Origin: Cristatella mucedo
Lineage: Eukaryota; Bryozoa; Phylactolaemata; Cristatellidae
DNA: 64,000 bases
Direction of reading: 5' to 3'
NCBI GenBank assembly: GCA_009760855.2
Contig: WPIO01000087.1
Span: 763,001-827,000 of the forward strand
The notes below the pieces were generated by a model. The model was not told the origin of the DNA. It saw only the letters and a list, made by a program, of their open reading frames with translations, and did no database searches. Positions 45,165-56,134 of this stretch are shown piece after piece. A program made the position numbers and the translations under genes. Numbering within the stretch: position 1 is the first letter of the stretch; each line of letters begins with the position of its first letter.

Positions 45165-45480
45165 GCCGAGAGATTTTTGCGAAGCAACGTTTCAAAAAAG
45201 TCTTAGCTAGGCATCTCTTTAAGAGCACTTATCTAGAAAGGGTAAAACTAAGCGAAATCAGCAAGACCTAATCTCTCTAATATATTTTTGTTACTTAAGA
45301 CCTTGGAACGAATAGTGGCTGACCAAAAGTTAAAGCAACGAAGCTAGCTAATAGAGTTCATTTAGGTTTAAAATCTATTCGTTATCGTGAGATAGCATTT
45401 CATAGGTTGCACAACTATCAACTCAGGAATGCAGACTTCGTTGAAGTCTCAATGCTAGCGTTTCTGATAAGTCAAGGCGC
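45165..45480 (+). mobile_element. LINE-A RT fragment (pre-motif A), decayed
   Basis: TTAAGACCTTGGAACGAATA and GTGGCTGACC match the LINE-A codons for [11 protein letters not shown] (compare 58662-58695). Upstream is a decayed SNYRPVSL region, and downstream the AATGCAGACTTCG stretch corresponds to TNADMGR. Confidence 0.65.
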
Positions 45481-45974
45481 ATTATATACTATTAGTACAA
45501 GTTCTGATGGAGCACCTCTTAGCTTGCACTAATCCATAAACGACTCAACTGCAAAAGTTCATTTCATATCTCCGTTTGAGGCTGCAAGCATTAATATTAA
45601 GGTGAAAATGTCATTTAAAGAGCCTCTAAAGTACGGTACTTGGAAACTCGGTCGTCGGTCGACTTTTATGAATTTTAATATCTCCCTTTACTGATGTAAC
45701 CGAGACGATCAATATAGAATCTTCTTTAAATACGAACAACACAGCAGTTCCTATTCTTTTTTTACAGTCTTCGGGACATTAAAGTCTCTCAACTCCATAG
45801 CTGTATGTACTGTGGTGATGCTTAAACTTGGATGCTCGCTAGTTTTTAAAATAATACGACGAAAAGAGATTATCTAAAATAAAAATAGTGCGAATCCAAA
45901 AATACAGATGTGACGATGAAAAATCCATTCTGGCAGCGTCTTTATTAAAGGCTCTATATGCATCTCCATGTCCT

Positions 45975-46440
45975 ATTCCAATGTTACATTTTACTAAACG
46001 ACCGTCAGTATCACAATCGAGACTGTAAACGTTTAGCTGAGGGCCGTGGAAAATATTAGGCCGTACTTGGGCAGGCAATAGATATTGCAGTCTTTCATGC
46101 ATTAGTGAAGTCCCTTGTCAACTTCTGTATAACACTGCATGCAAGTCTTCCAACCCGGGCATTTAGTCACACATTTATTAAATATTAGGCTACCCGGCTT
46201 TTATGTCTTTGCGTCACATTCATTATATTACAACACTTCTCAAAAGCTTTCAGTAGCCATTCATCAAGCAGAAAATCACCTTTAATAAGGTTTTATTTAC
46301 CTCTTTTAGGTCTGGGGTTTAGCTTACTTCAGTCTACCTCTCAAAATTGCTCCATGATAAGTCTATGCAGCTAAGACGTTAGAATCGCATGACCAACGTG
46401 ATAGACTAGCCGAAGTTCCGTAGTACGGGCACCCAGGAAG
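45975..46440 (+). mobile_element. LINE-A C-terminal fragment, decayed
   Basis: The order follows LINE-A 59360-59840: ATGTTACATTTTACTAAACG (VIFQSD-LSLDD zone), TGCATTAGTGAAGTCCCTTG (HAFVTSRL), a GCTACCCGGCTT stretch (AARLV) and a LTFRS-like segment near 46280-46310. No open frame survives. Confidence 0.62.
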
Positions 46441-46544
46441 CGAGTGAAACTCACTATTGCTCTGGTCTTCGTTGTGAATTTACCAGTCAGTGTGTTTGTA
46501 AATCTATCAAAACTGCGGGAAGGCTAGCAGAAACAACCGGATGT

Positions 46545-47240
46545 ATCCTTCTCAAAGCCGAAGCTTATTGCGTGAGCGGTGGCATCTTGTTGTCAACAGA
46601 CGTATTTTAAAGCTACCAAGAAAAACAAGCTGCAATCCTGATTCAGGAAGTCGGATAAGGAAGTAGGTAGCATTTAACGCAACTGTCGGCCGAAAGAAAT
46701 TATACAGGTCGTTGAATAAGGAATGTGCCCTTAAGCTCCACTGTCTCGGACCTGCAGAGCCGTCAATTCTGTCGTCAACGGTCTTTAAGCTACGGATTAA
46801 GCAGCTAACACTATGGTTACAGAGAGTTAACGGAGGCTTATAATGGGGATGCAGTTAAGCTAGGCTAGAAGAACAAATCCATGGCGAGCCTTGTGGTTAA
46901 GTGTTACAATCTTGCACTGCATTCACTTAGTTGATAAGAAACAATTTTTAAATTACCAGCCAATGTGCTCAAGGGCGAATCTCCTCGTTTAGTTAATTAG
47001 CGTCGCAGCTATAGTAATTAAGATCTGCACAGGATAACTGGCCTAAATTTTCTAGACAATCCAAACCAGAATGGCAGTAGTGCAGACTAGATAGAACCAG
47101 CGAACTAGTAAACTTTTAGCTTTCCACGAGATCGAAAGAAAACCTGATATTCAGACAGGATTTGGCGTTACATCTTCCTGCCATTGCATTACTTTTAATG
47201 AAACGTGAAAAATTCAAGAAGCATTACACTTGCATAAAAA
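46545..47240 (-). mobile_element. LINE-B C-terminal region, minus strand, decayed
   Basis: It aligns with 47870-48240: CACTGTCTCGGACCTGCAGA, GTCGTCAACGGTCTTTAAGC, AATCCATGGCGAGCCTTGTG and a CCAGCCAATGTGCTCAAGGG stretch all have counterparts in the better copy. The 3' end is missing. Confidence 0.75.
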
Positions 47241-47582
47241 AGGAACAACTCGTCTGGCTGGTGATTTAGATTAACCTAAGTGCAGAAAGCCTCCCACGAC
47301 CCCACAACCATCGCCTTCAGCACGTCAACAGAGTAGGTAGCTGCAGTCAAGAAGAGGGCGAGCAGCAATTGAGTTCAGATCTCGTTCCGACGGATTGCAA
47401 ATGATTCGGCTAGCATCAGGAGGAAATGCTCGCGGCAATTAGCTCTGTCTGATGCAAGGAAGCCGGAGTGACGGAGCACGGTTACTGAGCCACCGAGACG
47501 TCTGGTGACGTAGGCTGCACCGATACTCAAACCTGTCCACCAGCCACGGTTAATGTCATGCCTAGATTAGGCTTGGCGAGAA
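47241..47582. other. No gene recognised
   Basis: Slightly GC-richer stretch between two minus-strand LINE-B copies. It may be older repeat sequence; no match is visible elsewhere in the window. Confidence 0.35.
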
Positions 47583-50520
47583 AAATAAATGTAACGTAAT
47601 GTATCTCCGTCTCTAAATCCACAAAGTCATAAAAATCATGTCGGTTGTACTCAGGAGAGTTTTGTATAGCACACTCACAGCCTAAGCGGCTTTCAGTACG
47701 CATTCGGTAGCCGACAGAATTCGTCTCACACAACAAAGAAAAGGTGGGAAGCGTAGCGGAGTCAGGAGAGCGGTTGAGGTATTGAGTAGCATGGAAGTAG
47801 CAGCTCAGGACCGCTGAAAAAGATGTGCCATAGTCGGCAGTAGGAGAGTAGTTGTCGTTGCGTAAGAATCGTGAAAGCGAGCTCCACAGTCTAGAGCCTG
47901 CAGACATAAAGCTTCTGCCGCCAACGGTTTTCAAGCGGAGGAATGGGACAGCTAATTTATTGTCCTCGCAGGACCTGAGGGTGCGAACAGGCTGATGCTG
48001 ATGCAGCAGTTCAGCTAGGTACGAATGAGCTAAGCCGTGGCGGGCCTTGTGGGTCAGCGTAAGAACTTTGCTCTGTATCCGTTGCTCAACCGGCAACCAT
48101 CCTAGCTCTTTCAGCAAAGGAGACACGTGCTCAAACCGCTGAGACTTAAAGACTAGCCTTGCAGCCATGTTCACAGTCCGCTGCAGTGGCCTAATAGCTT
48201 TCTTTGGCAGCCCAGCCAAAAAAGAATTACAATAAGCCAAGATAGAATTAAAGAGCTAGTTGAATTTTTCAAAAGCCACTGTGGGAGACAGCTCCTAATC
48301 TTAGATAAGGATCGGATGTGATGGCTGGCTGTGGAAGCAGACTCCTGAATGAAGCTTTTGAAATTGAGGCAGCTGTCGAAAACGACACCTAATTTTCGGG
48401 CACGTGGTGATAGTCGCACAATAGCGTCCCTTATTAGAAGAGCAAAGGCTTTTAACCCAGCCACACGCTTAGCCTGTCCTATGAGCAGCAGTTCGTTTTT
48501 ATCATCATTTAATTTCAGGAAGTTTTCCGACATCCAGGATCGAATGATGGCAAAGAAAGCATTCAGTTTCTCTGTTGCAGCAGCAGATTCCGACGGTTTG
48601 AATGACAAATACAACTGAGTATCATCGGCATAGAAGTGATATCCTATTCCATGGCCTTTAATCACTTTTCCCAGAGGTTGTGCATAAATGAAGAACAGCA
48701 AGTGACCAAGTACAGACCCTGGCGGGACTACACAGATTATCTTTATCGTGTGTGAGACCTGACTCGGATTGAACACGAACGGACGAGTAAGAATTAACCC
48801 ACGCCAGTGAGTCTGCCTCTGGCAGACCGATCGTTGTTCTCAATCGTTCAAGGAGAACAACGTGATCAATTGTTTCGTACTCAGCAGACAGATCTAGCAG
48901 AGCTAGTGCCATAGTGACATTCCCGTCATTTGTTTGCAACGTAGAATGTCATTGTTAACACGGAGGAGAGCAGTTTCAGAGGTATTCTGCCTCTTGAACC
49001 ATGATTTAACTGTGTCTGACATGTCTTTCTTTTCAATATGTTTAACCAAATTTTTTTTAAAGAATCTTTGACAATAAGGGAAGAGGGAAAACAGAGCAAT
49101 AGTTTGTGAGGACCCCTGTGTCTAGTTCAGGCTTTTTAGGAATGGGTCTAACGATTGCCGATTTGAATTGATTGGGGATGAACCCTTTTCCTAGAGAATC
49201 ATTAAAAATCTTGGTTATGGCAGGGCTAAGTTGGTCTGCTAGTGAAGACCACAGATATGAGCGTATAGGGTATTAAGAAGACGAGCTAATCTTGCTTGAA
49301 CTTGTTAGAGTAGCCACATCGATTACAGAAACCTCGGAGAACCTTTTGAGGAAGGTCGATGATTGTGGAACCTTGATTGCTTTAGTCGGAGGGGACTTAA
49401 TGGAGGCACGAATGTGCACAATGTTTTCAGTAAAGAAGGCTGAAAACATTTCGGCTGAGCCCTTAATATCTGGGGAGTCGGACCTCAGAGCATCGGCCAG
49501 TTAATGGTTTACTGGCTTAGAAATCTGTTTAGTGTCCGACTAGCAGGAATTCAGCTTTCGGAAGAAAAAAGAATCCCTGGTTTTTTAAGCTTTCGGGCGT
49601 TAACTCGAAGGAAATCTGTGTAACTGACTAGGTCTGCACCAGACCCCGTTTTCTTGAAACGGCGTTTTTGCCTGTGCTTAACCCGGCGCATCTGTACGAG
49701 TTTTTTTTGTAAATTGAAAGAAATCTCCACGACTTTGAACGCGGATAGAATGAACGGTAGCACGCCTGTCAAGAGCACTCCCGAGTGTCACGTTCATTGC
49801 ATCAGTGAGGGTATAGAGGCTACTGGTCAGGTCTGAATGGAGATCAAGAAGACCTGCGTCACAAGCAGATTTCAAAAACTTGTCCATGTCAATGCTACGT
49901 AAGTTACGTCGTTTGACAAATTCGGCATTGACCTGTACGTTCGAGGGAGCAGGTATTGTAAACGAGACCGAACGATGATCTGAGAGGGTCAGTGGGCACA
50001 CCACAAGGTCCCTGGGGAAAACATCCTTGGCGATCACGAGATCAAGAATATGACCACTGACGTGGGTGCTATGATTAACGTGTTGGACCAAACCAAAGTT
50101 CTCTAGACAGTCAAGAAATGAGCGAACCTGACTGTTGCTAGGGTTGTAAACGTGAATATTGAAGTCTCCTACAATCAGTAACGGCCTGTCACACACACCA
50201 ATATTTTAGATAGGAGCTCTGAAAAATCCTGTCTAAACAAGTTTAGACCGCCAGAAGGAGGCCGGTATATCACAACCGTGAGAGGCATTGTCTTTGATGA
50301 AGACCTGATTGCAACCGATTTAAACGATGGCCCATGCGAGAAACTGCACATTTTATAGCCAAACGGTTCGCGAACAACAATTGCATCCCAGCCACCAACT
50401 TTTTCAGAAAGCATGGACTGATAGAATGAGAACCCGGGTGGAGTGGTCTCAGAAATTCAGCTAGTGGAGCTGGGGGTCATCCATGTTTCGGTAAGCAGAA
50501 ATGCATCTAGCTTCTCCTGG
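47583..50520 (-). mobile_element. LINE-B, longest copy (about 2.9 kb), minus strand
   Basis: Read 5' to 3' on the minus strand it covers most of the APE endonuclease, a linker, the RT, the C-terminal region and the 3' UTR. It ends at an ATGTAACGTAATGTATCTCC terminus near 47590. The N-terminal part of the endonuclease, any ORF1 and the 5' UTR are absent. Its 5' end abuts the 3' end of another LINE-B copy at about 50522 in the same orientation. Confidence 0.95.
47660..50515 (-). pseudogene. LINE-B endonuclease/reverse transcriptase, frameshifted
   Basis: Blocks in order: LDAFLLTETW (50480-50515; catalytic Glu region), VIYRPPSGG, LLIVGDFNIHV (about 50150-50190; GDFN), GHILDLVIAKD, TLSDHRSVSF (the final SDH), a linker of about 600 bases, LALLDLSAEYETIDH (motif A, where the family's AFDT reads EYET), a degraded motif B ending [24 protein letters not shown] (motif C, intact, about 48605-48645), [19 protein letters not shown], then LLKELGWLPVEQRIQSK and the C-terminal blocks. 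Several frameshifts and stops split it, so the copy is not autonomous. L2/CR1-type by the block order after YADD. Confidence 0.93.
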
Positions 50521-50522
50521 AC

Positions 50523-51107
50523 CACCTGATCATGTAATGTATCTCCGTCAGTAACTCCACAAAGTCATAAAGACCATGTGGGTGCTACGCAGGAGAGTTT
50601 TTTATAGCGCACTCACAGCCTAAGCGGCTTTCGGTACGCATTCGGTAGCCAACAGACTTCGTCTCACGCAACAAAGAGAAAATGGGAAGCATAGCAGAGT
50701 TAGGAGAGCAGTTGAGGTAGTGAGTAGCATAGAAGTAGCAGTTCAGGACCGCTGAAAAAGATGTGCCATAGTCGGCAGTTGTAGAGTAGATGCCGTTGCG
50801 TAAGAATTGTGGAAGCGAGTTCCACAGTCTAGGACCTGCAGAGCTAAAGCTTCTGTTGCCAACGGTCTTTAAGCGCAGGAATGGGACAGCTAATTTATTG
50901 TCCACACAGGACCTGAGGGTGCGAACAGGCTGAAACTGATGCAGCAGTTCAGCTAGTTATGGAGGAGCCAAGCCGTAGCGGGCCTTGTGGGTCAGAGTGA
51001 GAACTTTGCTCTGTATCCTTTGCTCAACCGGCAACCATTCTAGCTCTTTCAGCAAAGGAGACATGCGCTCAAACCGCTGGGACTTGAAGACCAGCCTTGC
51101 AGCCATT
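50523..51107 (-). mobile_element. LINE-B 3' end, minus strand
   Basis: From the MAARLVFKSQRFE codons (about 51060-51107) to the 3' terminus ATGTAATGTATCTCCGTCAG at 50523. A 106-codon frame survives at 50585-50905. It directly precedes, in transcription order, the 2.9 kb copy, giving a tandem arrangement. Confidence 0.95.
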
Positions 51108-52532
51108 GATAAGTAACCCCTTGGTTTTTAGCAAGAGGACATTTAGTAGGCGTAATTAAGAGGCTGTTTAACAAAGTAGTTATCCTGAGCCAGATTATCA
51201 CTGGAATTTCATTTCTACAAAAGAAGCTCATGGTTACTGCAACACTCTGCACATAAGCTAGAATGAAGTGAACATCGCGACATTTGCATTCACTAGCTAA
51301 TCGACGACCAGTGGTAGCCGGCTGCTGATTTTGACTGACTGAATGTGGCAGGTTCCATGTATAGACAGAACTAGGCCACTCAACAGAGTGCTCGAAACGG
51401 CTCTTGTGCCAGGTGACAAGCAAGAGCTACCAGAGAAGCCCGAATACTCGGAGCACGGCTGGAAACCTACATACAGGTGTAGCACAGATGCATGTAGATT
51501 CATTAAAGTGGGCCGAAGACAGTAGCTAGGAAGAGCACCCTTACCTTAGAATAAAAGTGGTACAACTTCACGGAGAAGTGCATTACTTATGGTAGCCGCA
51601 AAGCATAAAAGTCGTCTACTACTAGGCGTTGGGTATGCGAACTTAAGTAAGGTTCCTTAAGATTTTGAAAACAGCGATGTGATCGTTGAAACCAATCTCT
51701 TACAGGAATTCTCGAGGTCAGCGGATGGTCAAGTGACATGGGTTTATTTTGTACTAAAACTTAAAAATGGCAGCTCAACGATTCCTAGCCTTTTTATTTT
51801 AGAATAAAGTTAGTATACAATATCTCGGCAGTCGTAATAGATTTGTCTACTGACGCCTTCATTTCATTATAGAGATGTGCAATTACTTTAAATTTTTCTC
51901 ATTCGCGTTTAGCTTCATTCTTTTACATCGTCTTCTCGCACCCTCCTACCGGAGCTATGTCGCAAATGATCCTTGAAACTTACCAACCCACATTGCTGAC
52001 TGAGTTCGAGTAGCGGTGCATCTAACTGTTACACATCAGGTGGAAGGAATCAAGCAGTTTATGCAGCATGCCTTGTGATTGAGCTTATTGATGAGATCAG
52101 CCCGCCACACATTTATTGCCCTGCTCCTAACGTAGGAACACCCAGTGGTGTAATCTGCAGAAAAGAGCTGCAACCTGCGGACAAGCGACGATGTGCCACA
52201 CAAAATCAAGTTTAAAAGATTGAATAAGCAATAACTAGCATAAGACCTCAACGAACACAGCATCTTAGCTCCTCAGCAAACAAACAAACTTGGCACTTAA
52301 ACAAAGTCCTTAAACTGTGCAGTAGTTAGTCTGTTCTAGATCTCACAGGATGTCTGGTTGCTTTCGCCTCCGGCTGCATATCTTCTGTTCTTATGGTTTA
52401 ACTCGGCATCGGTGGAGGAAGTACTCAACCAGGCATGGTTCCCTTACCTCAGGGACGTTCCAACGCCTGCTATAGGTGGTGCAAGCGAAGCCGATGCCGT
52501 GCAAACTGAGATCATAAAGCAATATAAAAAAA
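51108..52532. other. No gene recognised
   Basis: No repeat or coding region could be supported. A 124-codon minus frame (51049-51423) partly overlaps LINE-B and shows no family features. Confidence 0.5.
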
Positions 52533-52675
52533 CAATATAATTTATTTATATAGCACCCCAAGAGAACTTAATCTCTATTTAGGCGCTTCACATATGCCTC
52601 GGGGCTCGAGCCCACGACCTCAGTCAGACCTTAGTCGGGGCTAGCACCTTAACCGCTAGACCAAACCAGCTCATG
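52533..52675 (-). mobile_element. SINE-2 copy c, best preserved
   Basis: On the minus strand: GGTTTGGTCTAGCGGTTAAG (tRNA-like A-box region), GGGCTCGAGCCCC (B-box-like, about 52596-52608), then directly TGTGAAGCGCCTAAATAGAG, ATTAAGTTCTCTTGGGGTGC and TATATAAATAAATTAT. The second half aligns base for base with the LINE-A 3' stem-loop and tail, with a few changes. The head could come from a tRNA of the Glu or Asp type, but that is uncertain. Confidence 0.88.
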
Positions 52676-53249
52676 GCCAGAATAGTAGATTGTTGCAGTG
52701 TGGTGACTGAAAAGAACCTGTGGTTAGACGCCCATTCTTTTGTAGGAAATAGCAGCTCTCTTTCAAAGCTAATCTTTACGCCTTACTGTAAAGTCAACTC
52801 ACGGTTGCATAGCATGCACGCAGTTTCCAGGAATGGCGAACATTGTGGCTGGTGACCACGTGTCTGATAACGTCTAACAGTCCTAGTACCCGACCAAATC
52901 TCTCTTGCGGTATGTCGCCTACTCTCGAAGAGTGGTGGGCTCAATCAGCAGGGAATCGGTGGTGATCGATGAAGATCTCATACGGTTTGGAGTTTATGAA
53001 TCATAAGCCTTTCAGCACATCACCGGCTGCTTCCCGTCCTTTGAGGGGGAGCGACGCTTAAGGAAAATTCGTCAATCCGCGTCTTCAGCGTCCTCGTAGA
53101 TGCTGTGTAGACTTACTCGAAGTTTTGAGCGAACCTTTCAGCCAAATCATTGCTCGGTGGGTGGTACGGAAAAGTTAACGTAAGGTCGATGGAGTTGGTC
53201 TGTATGAAGGCAGCCTATTCAGCGAAGGGAACTGTAGACACTGTTTCTG

Positions 53250-53322
53250 ATTATAATAATATTGCACTTGATAAAGCGCCCTCAGAGAACTTAATCTCTT
53301 TCTAGGCGCTTTACATTTGCTG
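53250..53322 (-). mobile_element. LINE-A mini-insertion in Gypsy integrase
   Basis: On the minus strand: CAGCAAATGTAAAGCGCCTA, GAAAGAGATTAAGTTCTCTG, AGGGCGCTTTATCAAGTGCA and ATATTATTATAATC. It is about 70 bases of LINE-A 3' end with an intact stem-loop, splitting the Gypsy integrase core. Confidence 0.96.
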
Positions 53323-53504
53323 ATTTTGGACAAGTGGCTGGCTCTGGCGAGAAAACAACTATCTTTTAGCGTATGATACTGAGAAATTACTTGCCTTTTA
53401 CTTGGGAAAATTTCAGGCCACTTTTTCAAAACATCCACTAACACCAAGAAAGGATTTTTGCCTATAGGTCCAGCAAAGTGTAAATATAGGCTTCTCCATA
53501 GACA

Positions 53505-54105
53505 ATGAATATAGCTGCAAGGCTGATCTTTAAGTCCCAGTGGTTTGAGCACGTGTCTCCTTTGCTGAAGGAGCTAGGATGGTTGCCGGTTAAGCAAAGG
53601 ATACAGAGCAAAGTTCTTACGCTGACCCACAAGGCCCGCCACGGCTTGGCTCCTTCGTACCTAGCTGAGCTGCTGCATCCGTTTCAGCCTGTTTGAGCCC
53701 TCAGGTCCTGTGTGGACAATAAATTAGCTGTCCCATTCCTGCGCTTAAAGACAGTTGGTGACAGAAGCTTTAGCTCTGCAGGTCCCAGTCTGTGGAACTC
53801 GCTTCCACAATTCTTAAGCAACGATAACTACTCTTCTACTACCGACTATGGCGCATCCTTTCAGCGGTCCTGAGCTGCTACTTCTATGCTACTCACTACC
53901 TCAACTGCTCTCCTGACTCAGCTATGCTTCGCACTTTCTCTTTGTTGCGTGAGACGAAGTCTGTTGGCTACCGAATGCGTACCAAAAGCCGCTTAGGCTG
54001 TGAGTGCGCTATACAAAACTCTCCTGCGTAATACCCACATGGTCTTTATGACTTTGTGGAGTTATAGACAGAGATACATTACATTACATTACATTACATT
54101 ACATT
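53505..54105 (+). mobile_element. LINE-B 3' end in Gypsy integrase
   Basis: It starts at the MNIAARLIFKSQWFEH codons and runs through LLKELGWLPVKQRIQSK and LTHKARHGLAPSYLAEL to the 3' terminus with six ACATT units (about 54076-54105). These are the clearest tail repeats of the family. Gypsy integrase sequence continues on both sides. Confidence 0.96.
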
Positions 54106-54519
54106 ACCCTCAGGAGTCGTCCAAGGGCGTAAGTCGGAAGAGGCTGCAATGCAGATTGCTTACATCGTGGGCATGCTCAAAACCGTGCCGAGACATCAAA
54201 ATATATCTGGCAGTGGCTTTGATTGGTAAGATTGAATGTGCGGCTTTTGAAGTTCAGTGAGCACGTTTTCTTAAAAGTAAAGTTGGTATCATTCGCCTGG
54301 AGGCTCTAAGAAAGGTCACGTTTTGTGTAGAGAGCACATCATGGCACTCGTGGTAAGCCACAGGATTTGGGGAACGGCGGCATTATCTTGAAGTCCTCTA
54401 ACGATTTTCTTGAAGTGATTATCTAGGGTTGGTAAAAACTCCAGCTATTTCCGTGACTCTTGAAAAGATACTAGTAGAAACGAAAGCTGCCCGTTTTTAA
54501 CAACTGTCACCTTCTTGCA

Positions 54520-55660
54520 GTCTTCGAATAGGCAAGGTTTACAAGTCTAGATATGACATCTGCGTTTGCATAGATCACCAGACTTTTATATTTCATCTAC
54601 TCAAAATATTTCCTAAAAAAATCACAGTTACGCCGTTACATTTGCGTCGAGGCAACGGTTGCAATGCTTTTCTTAGGCCCTACATGTTGTAAGAGTCGCT
54701 TGAGATTAGTTTGCAGGATTAATGGTATCCGGTCAAGGTGAGCCCTAATGGCTCACTAGGTAAGGCAGTTGCTTTTCACGACCTCAGCCCCGAGGTCACG
54801 GGTTTGAATCCTGTGGCGTGCAATCCTTTATTGCCACTGCAAGTGGTGGGGATAACAGTCAAGGCTCTTCTGTCGCTTTACAAAAAGAGGCTGTTACATC
54901 AGCTTGTAATAATTTATTAATATTAACGTAACGTTAAAGCAGAGGACGCCGAAGATCAATGATAATCTCTTTTTCTCGATTAGAGAGTAATTTATCTCAA
55001 TGCTGCTGAATCCTTAAACCGAAGGCTATCTGCTCCTCTATACCGTTAAGAAATTTGTGAGGCAACACCACCTCAAGTTCGTGAGCAGCTGCGAAACAGG
55101 CTTGGGCCAATTGTTTATTTACATCATATAGTGTCAACACTAGCTCCGTATATTGCAAGTGTTTTATTTTAGAAATTTACAGTCGCAATCATTCGTCGAT
55201 GCCTATTCTGGGTGGTTCGTCAGCAATTTTAACTGATGATACAAGACGGATCCCAGATCTGGCAAGACGGTGTGGAAGTACAGTGCTAGATCCAGGAAAT
55301 ATTTTCGTTTTCTAACCTCTGGTGAAACGAGTGCTGCTTTCGTTGATTAAATCTTGTCATTAATTACTTGGATGTTTGACATTGTTGAATGTCCCATGTC
55401 CAAGGTAAGCAAATGAAAATTTAAGAAATACTAAGATAGCTTGACCATTTACCAAGCAATCATCGTTTATATTTCTGCAACATGGCTTTGAGATTTTTAA
55501 AGTTAGAGATCAGTCTATACCCACTTTAAAATGTTGTCATAATAACGTATGCGATCATTTACCCCAAGACTCCCGTCGATAGCTATCAGGTGGATTGTTG
55601 AGAAGAGGCAAAAGACCAAATGGGAGATGGTTGTAGCCAAAAATACCTTAGTTATAGTAA
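54520..55660 (-). pseudogene. Gypsy reverse transcriptase / RNase H remnant
   Basis: GIFGYNHLPFGLLPLL (about 55595-55653) matches the Gypsy RT segment ending in LPFG. RIRYYDNIL (about 55520-55550) sits where the catalytic Y-x-D-D box belongs but has Asn for the second Asp. EVRKRKYFLDLALYFHTVLP (about 55260-55325) corresponds to the ELRSFLGL-type block. VLPHKFLNGIEEQIAFGLRI followed by LLSNREKEI (about 54970-55070) is the start of RNase H, and YANADVISRL (about 54545-54580) its end. Stops between blocks show it is dead. Confidence 0.82.
54739..54920 (+). mobile_element. SINE-1 copy e
   Basis: GTGAGCCCTAATGGCTCACT starts the head, with A-box-like TGGCTCACTAGG; the B box is GGGTTTGAATCC (about 54800-54811). 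The body follows with CTTTATTGCCACTGCAAGTG, the hairpin and CTGTCGCTTTACAAAAAGAG, then an end GGCTGTTACATCAGCTTGTA with an AT-rich tail. It lies within the Gypsy relic. Confidence 0.93.
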
Positions 55661-55720
55661 TAGTAAACGTGTTCGAGAAGCATCGCATAGCAGTATCTTA
55701 AAGAATGCTCTAGACTGGAA

Positions 55721-56134
55721 AAGCTTTGCGAATAATGACCAACCGTTAACTTTCGGCTGAAGATGATTTGCAGTTGGCATTGGCACTTGTCAAACATAAG
55801 GTAAATATTTTGAGTGTCCATGTAATAAACCCACAGAAAAACACTTTAGTCGCGTTTTGCGACAGCTGCAACCGCAGTGGACTGTTCGCTCGACCTAATT
55901 TGACTGATGGAACTCTCGCACTCCAGCATCACCGTTTTACTCACATTTTCTCCTAAAGCGAATGGTACCGCCTAATGCATTTGATGCACAGGACCAGTTG
56001 TTTACTTAAGTTGGAGGGCTGCCATTAAGCCAGGGTAATTATCCAGAGAGCTGTGAAAGAGTTAAGAGTAATTCTCTAGTACAAAATCCGCAATGAACAT
56101 AATAAATAAATACTAGCTGATTACCAGCTGAATT
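55721..56134. other. No gene recognised
   Basis: Possibly the 5' continuation of the Gypsy RT in decayed form (minus strand). A lone AATACTAGCTGATTA at about 56107 resembles a SINE-1 end in minus orientation. Confidence 0.35.

Larger units (their letters stand above)
52900..54450 (-). pseudogene. Gypsy integrase remnant
   Basis: The N-terminal zinc-binding region is only hinted at (decayed, about 54150-54400). LRPWTTPE (about 54105-54128) is the usual stretch before the core. After the LINE-B insertion the core resumes as LYLHFAGPIGKNPFLVLVD and KKWPEIFPSK (about 53400-53515), which includes the first catalytic Asp region in altered form (the usual DFAGP reads HFAGP). After the LINE-A tail insertion comes AAFIQTNSIDLTLTFPYHPP, then SNDLAERF (about 53120-53210). 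This is the end of the core with its YHP and AER landmarks. Confidence 0.85.
52880..55720 (-). mobile_element. Gypsy-type LTR retrotransposon relic (RT, RNase H, integrase)
   Basis: On the minus strand the Ty3/Gypsy pol order is legible: RT (about 55510-55655), RT end (about 55200-55330), RNase H (about 54950-55110 and 54520-54610), integrase (about 52900-54450). The body is interrupted by a SINE-1 (54739-54920), a LINE-B (53505-54105) and a LINE-A tail (53250-53322), all younger. No LTR, primer-binding site, gag or protease could be identified. All domains are broken by stops and frameshifts. Confidence 0.85.

Noticed and set aside
54280-54330. A plus-strand translation with IIRLEAL that resembles the Gypsy integrase N-terminal region.
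   Set aside because: RT, RNase H and integrase core around it all lie on the minus strand; an isolated short plus-strand match is most likely coincidence.
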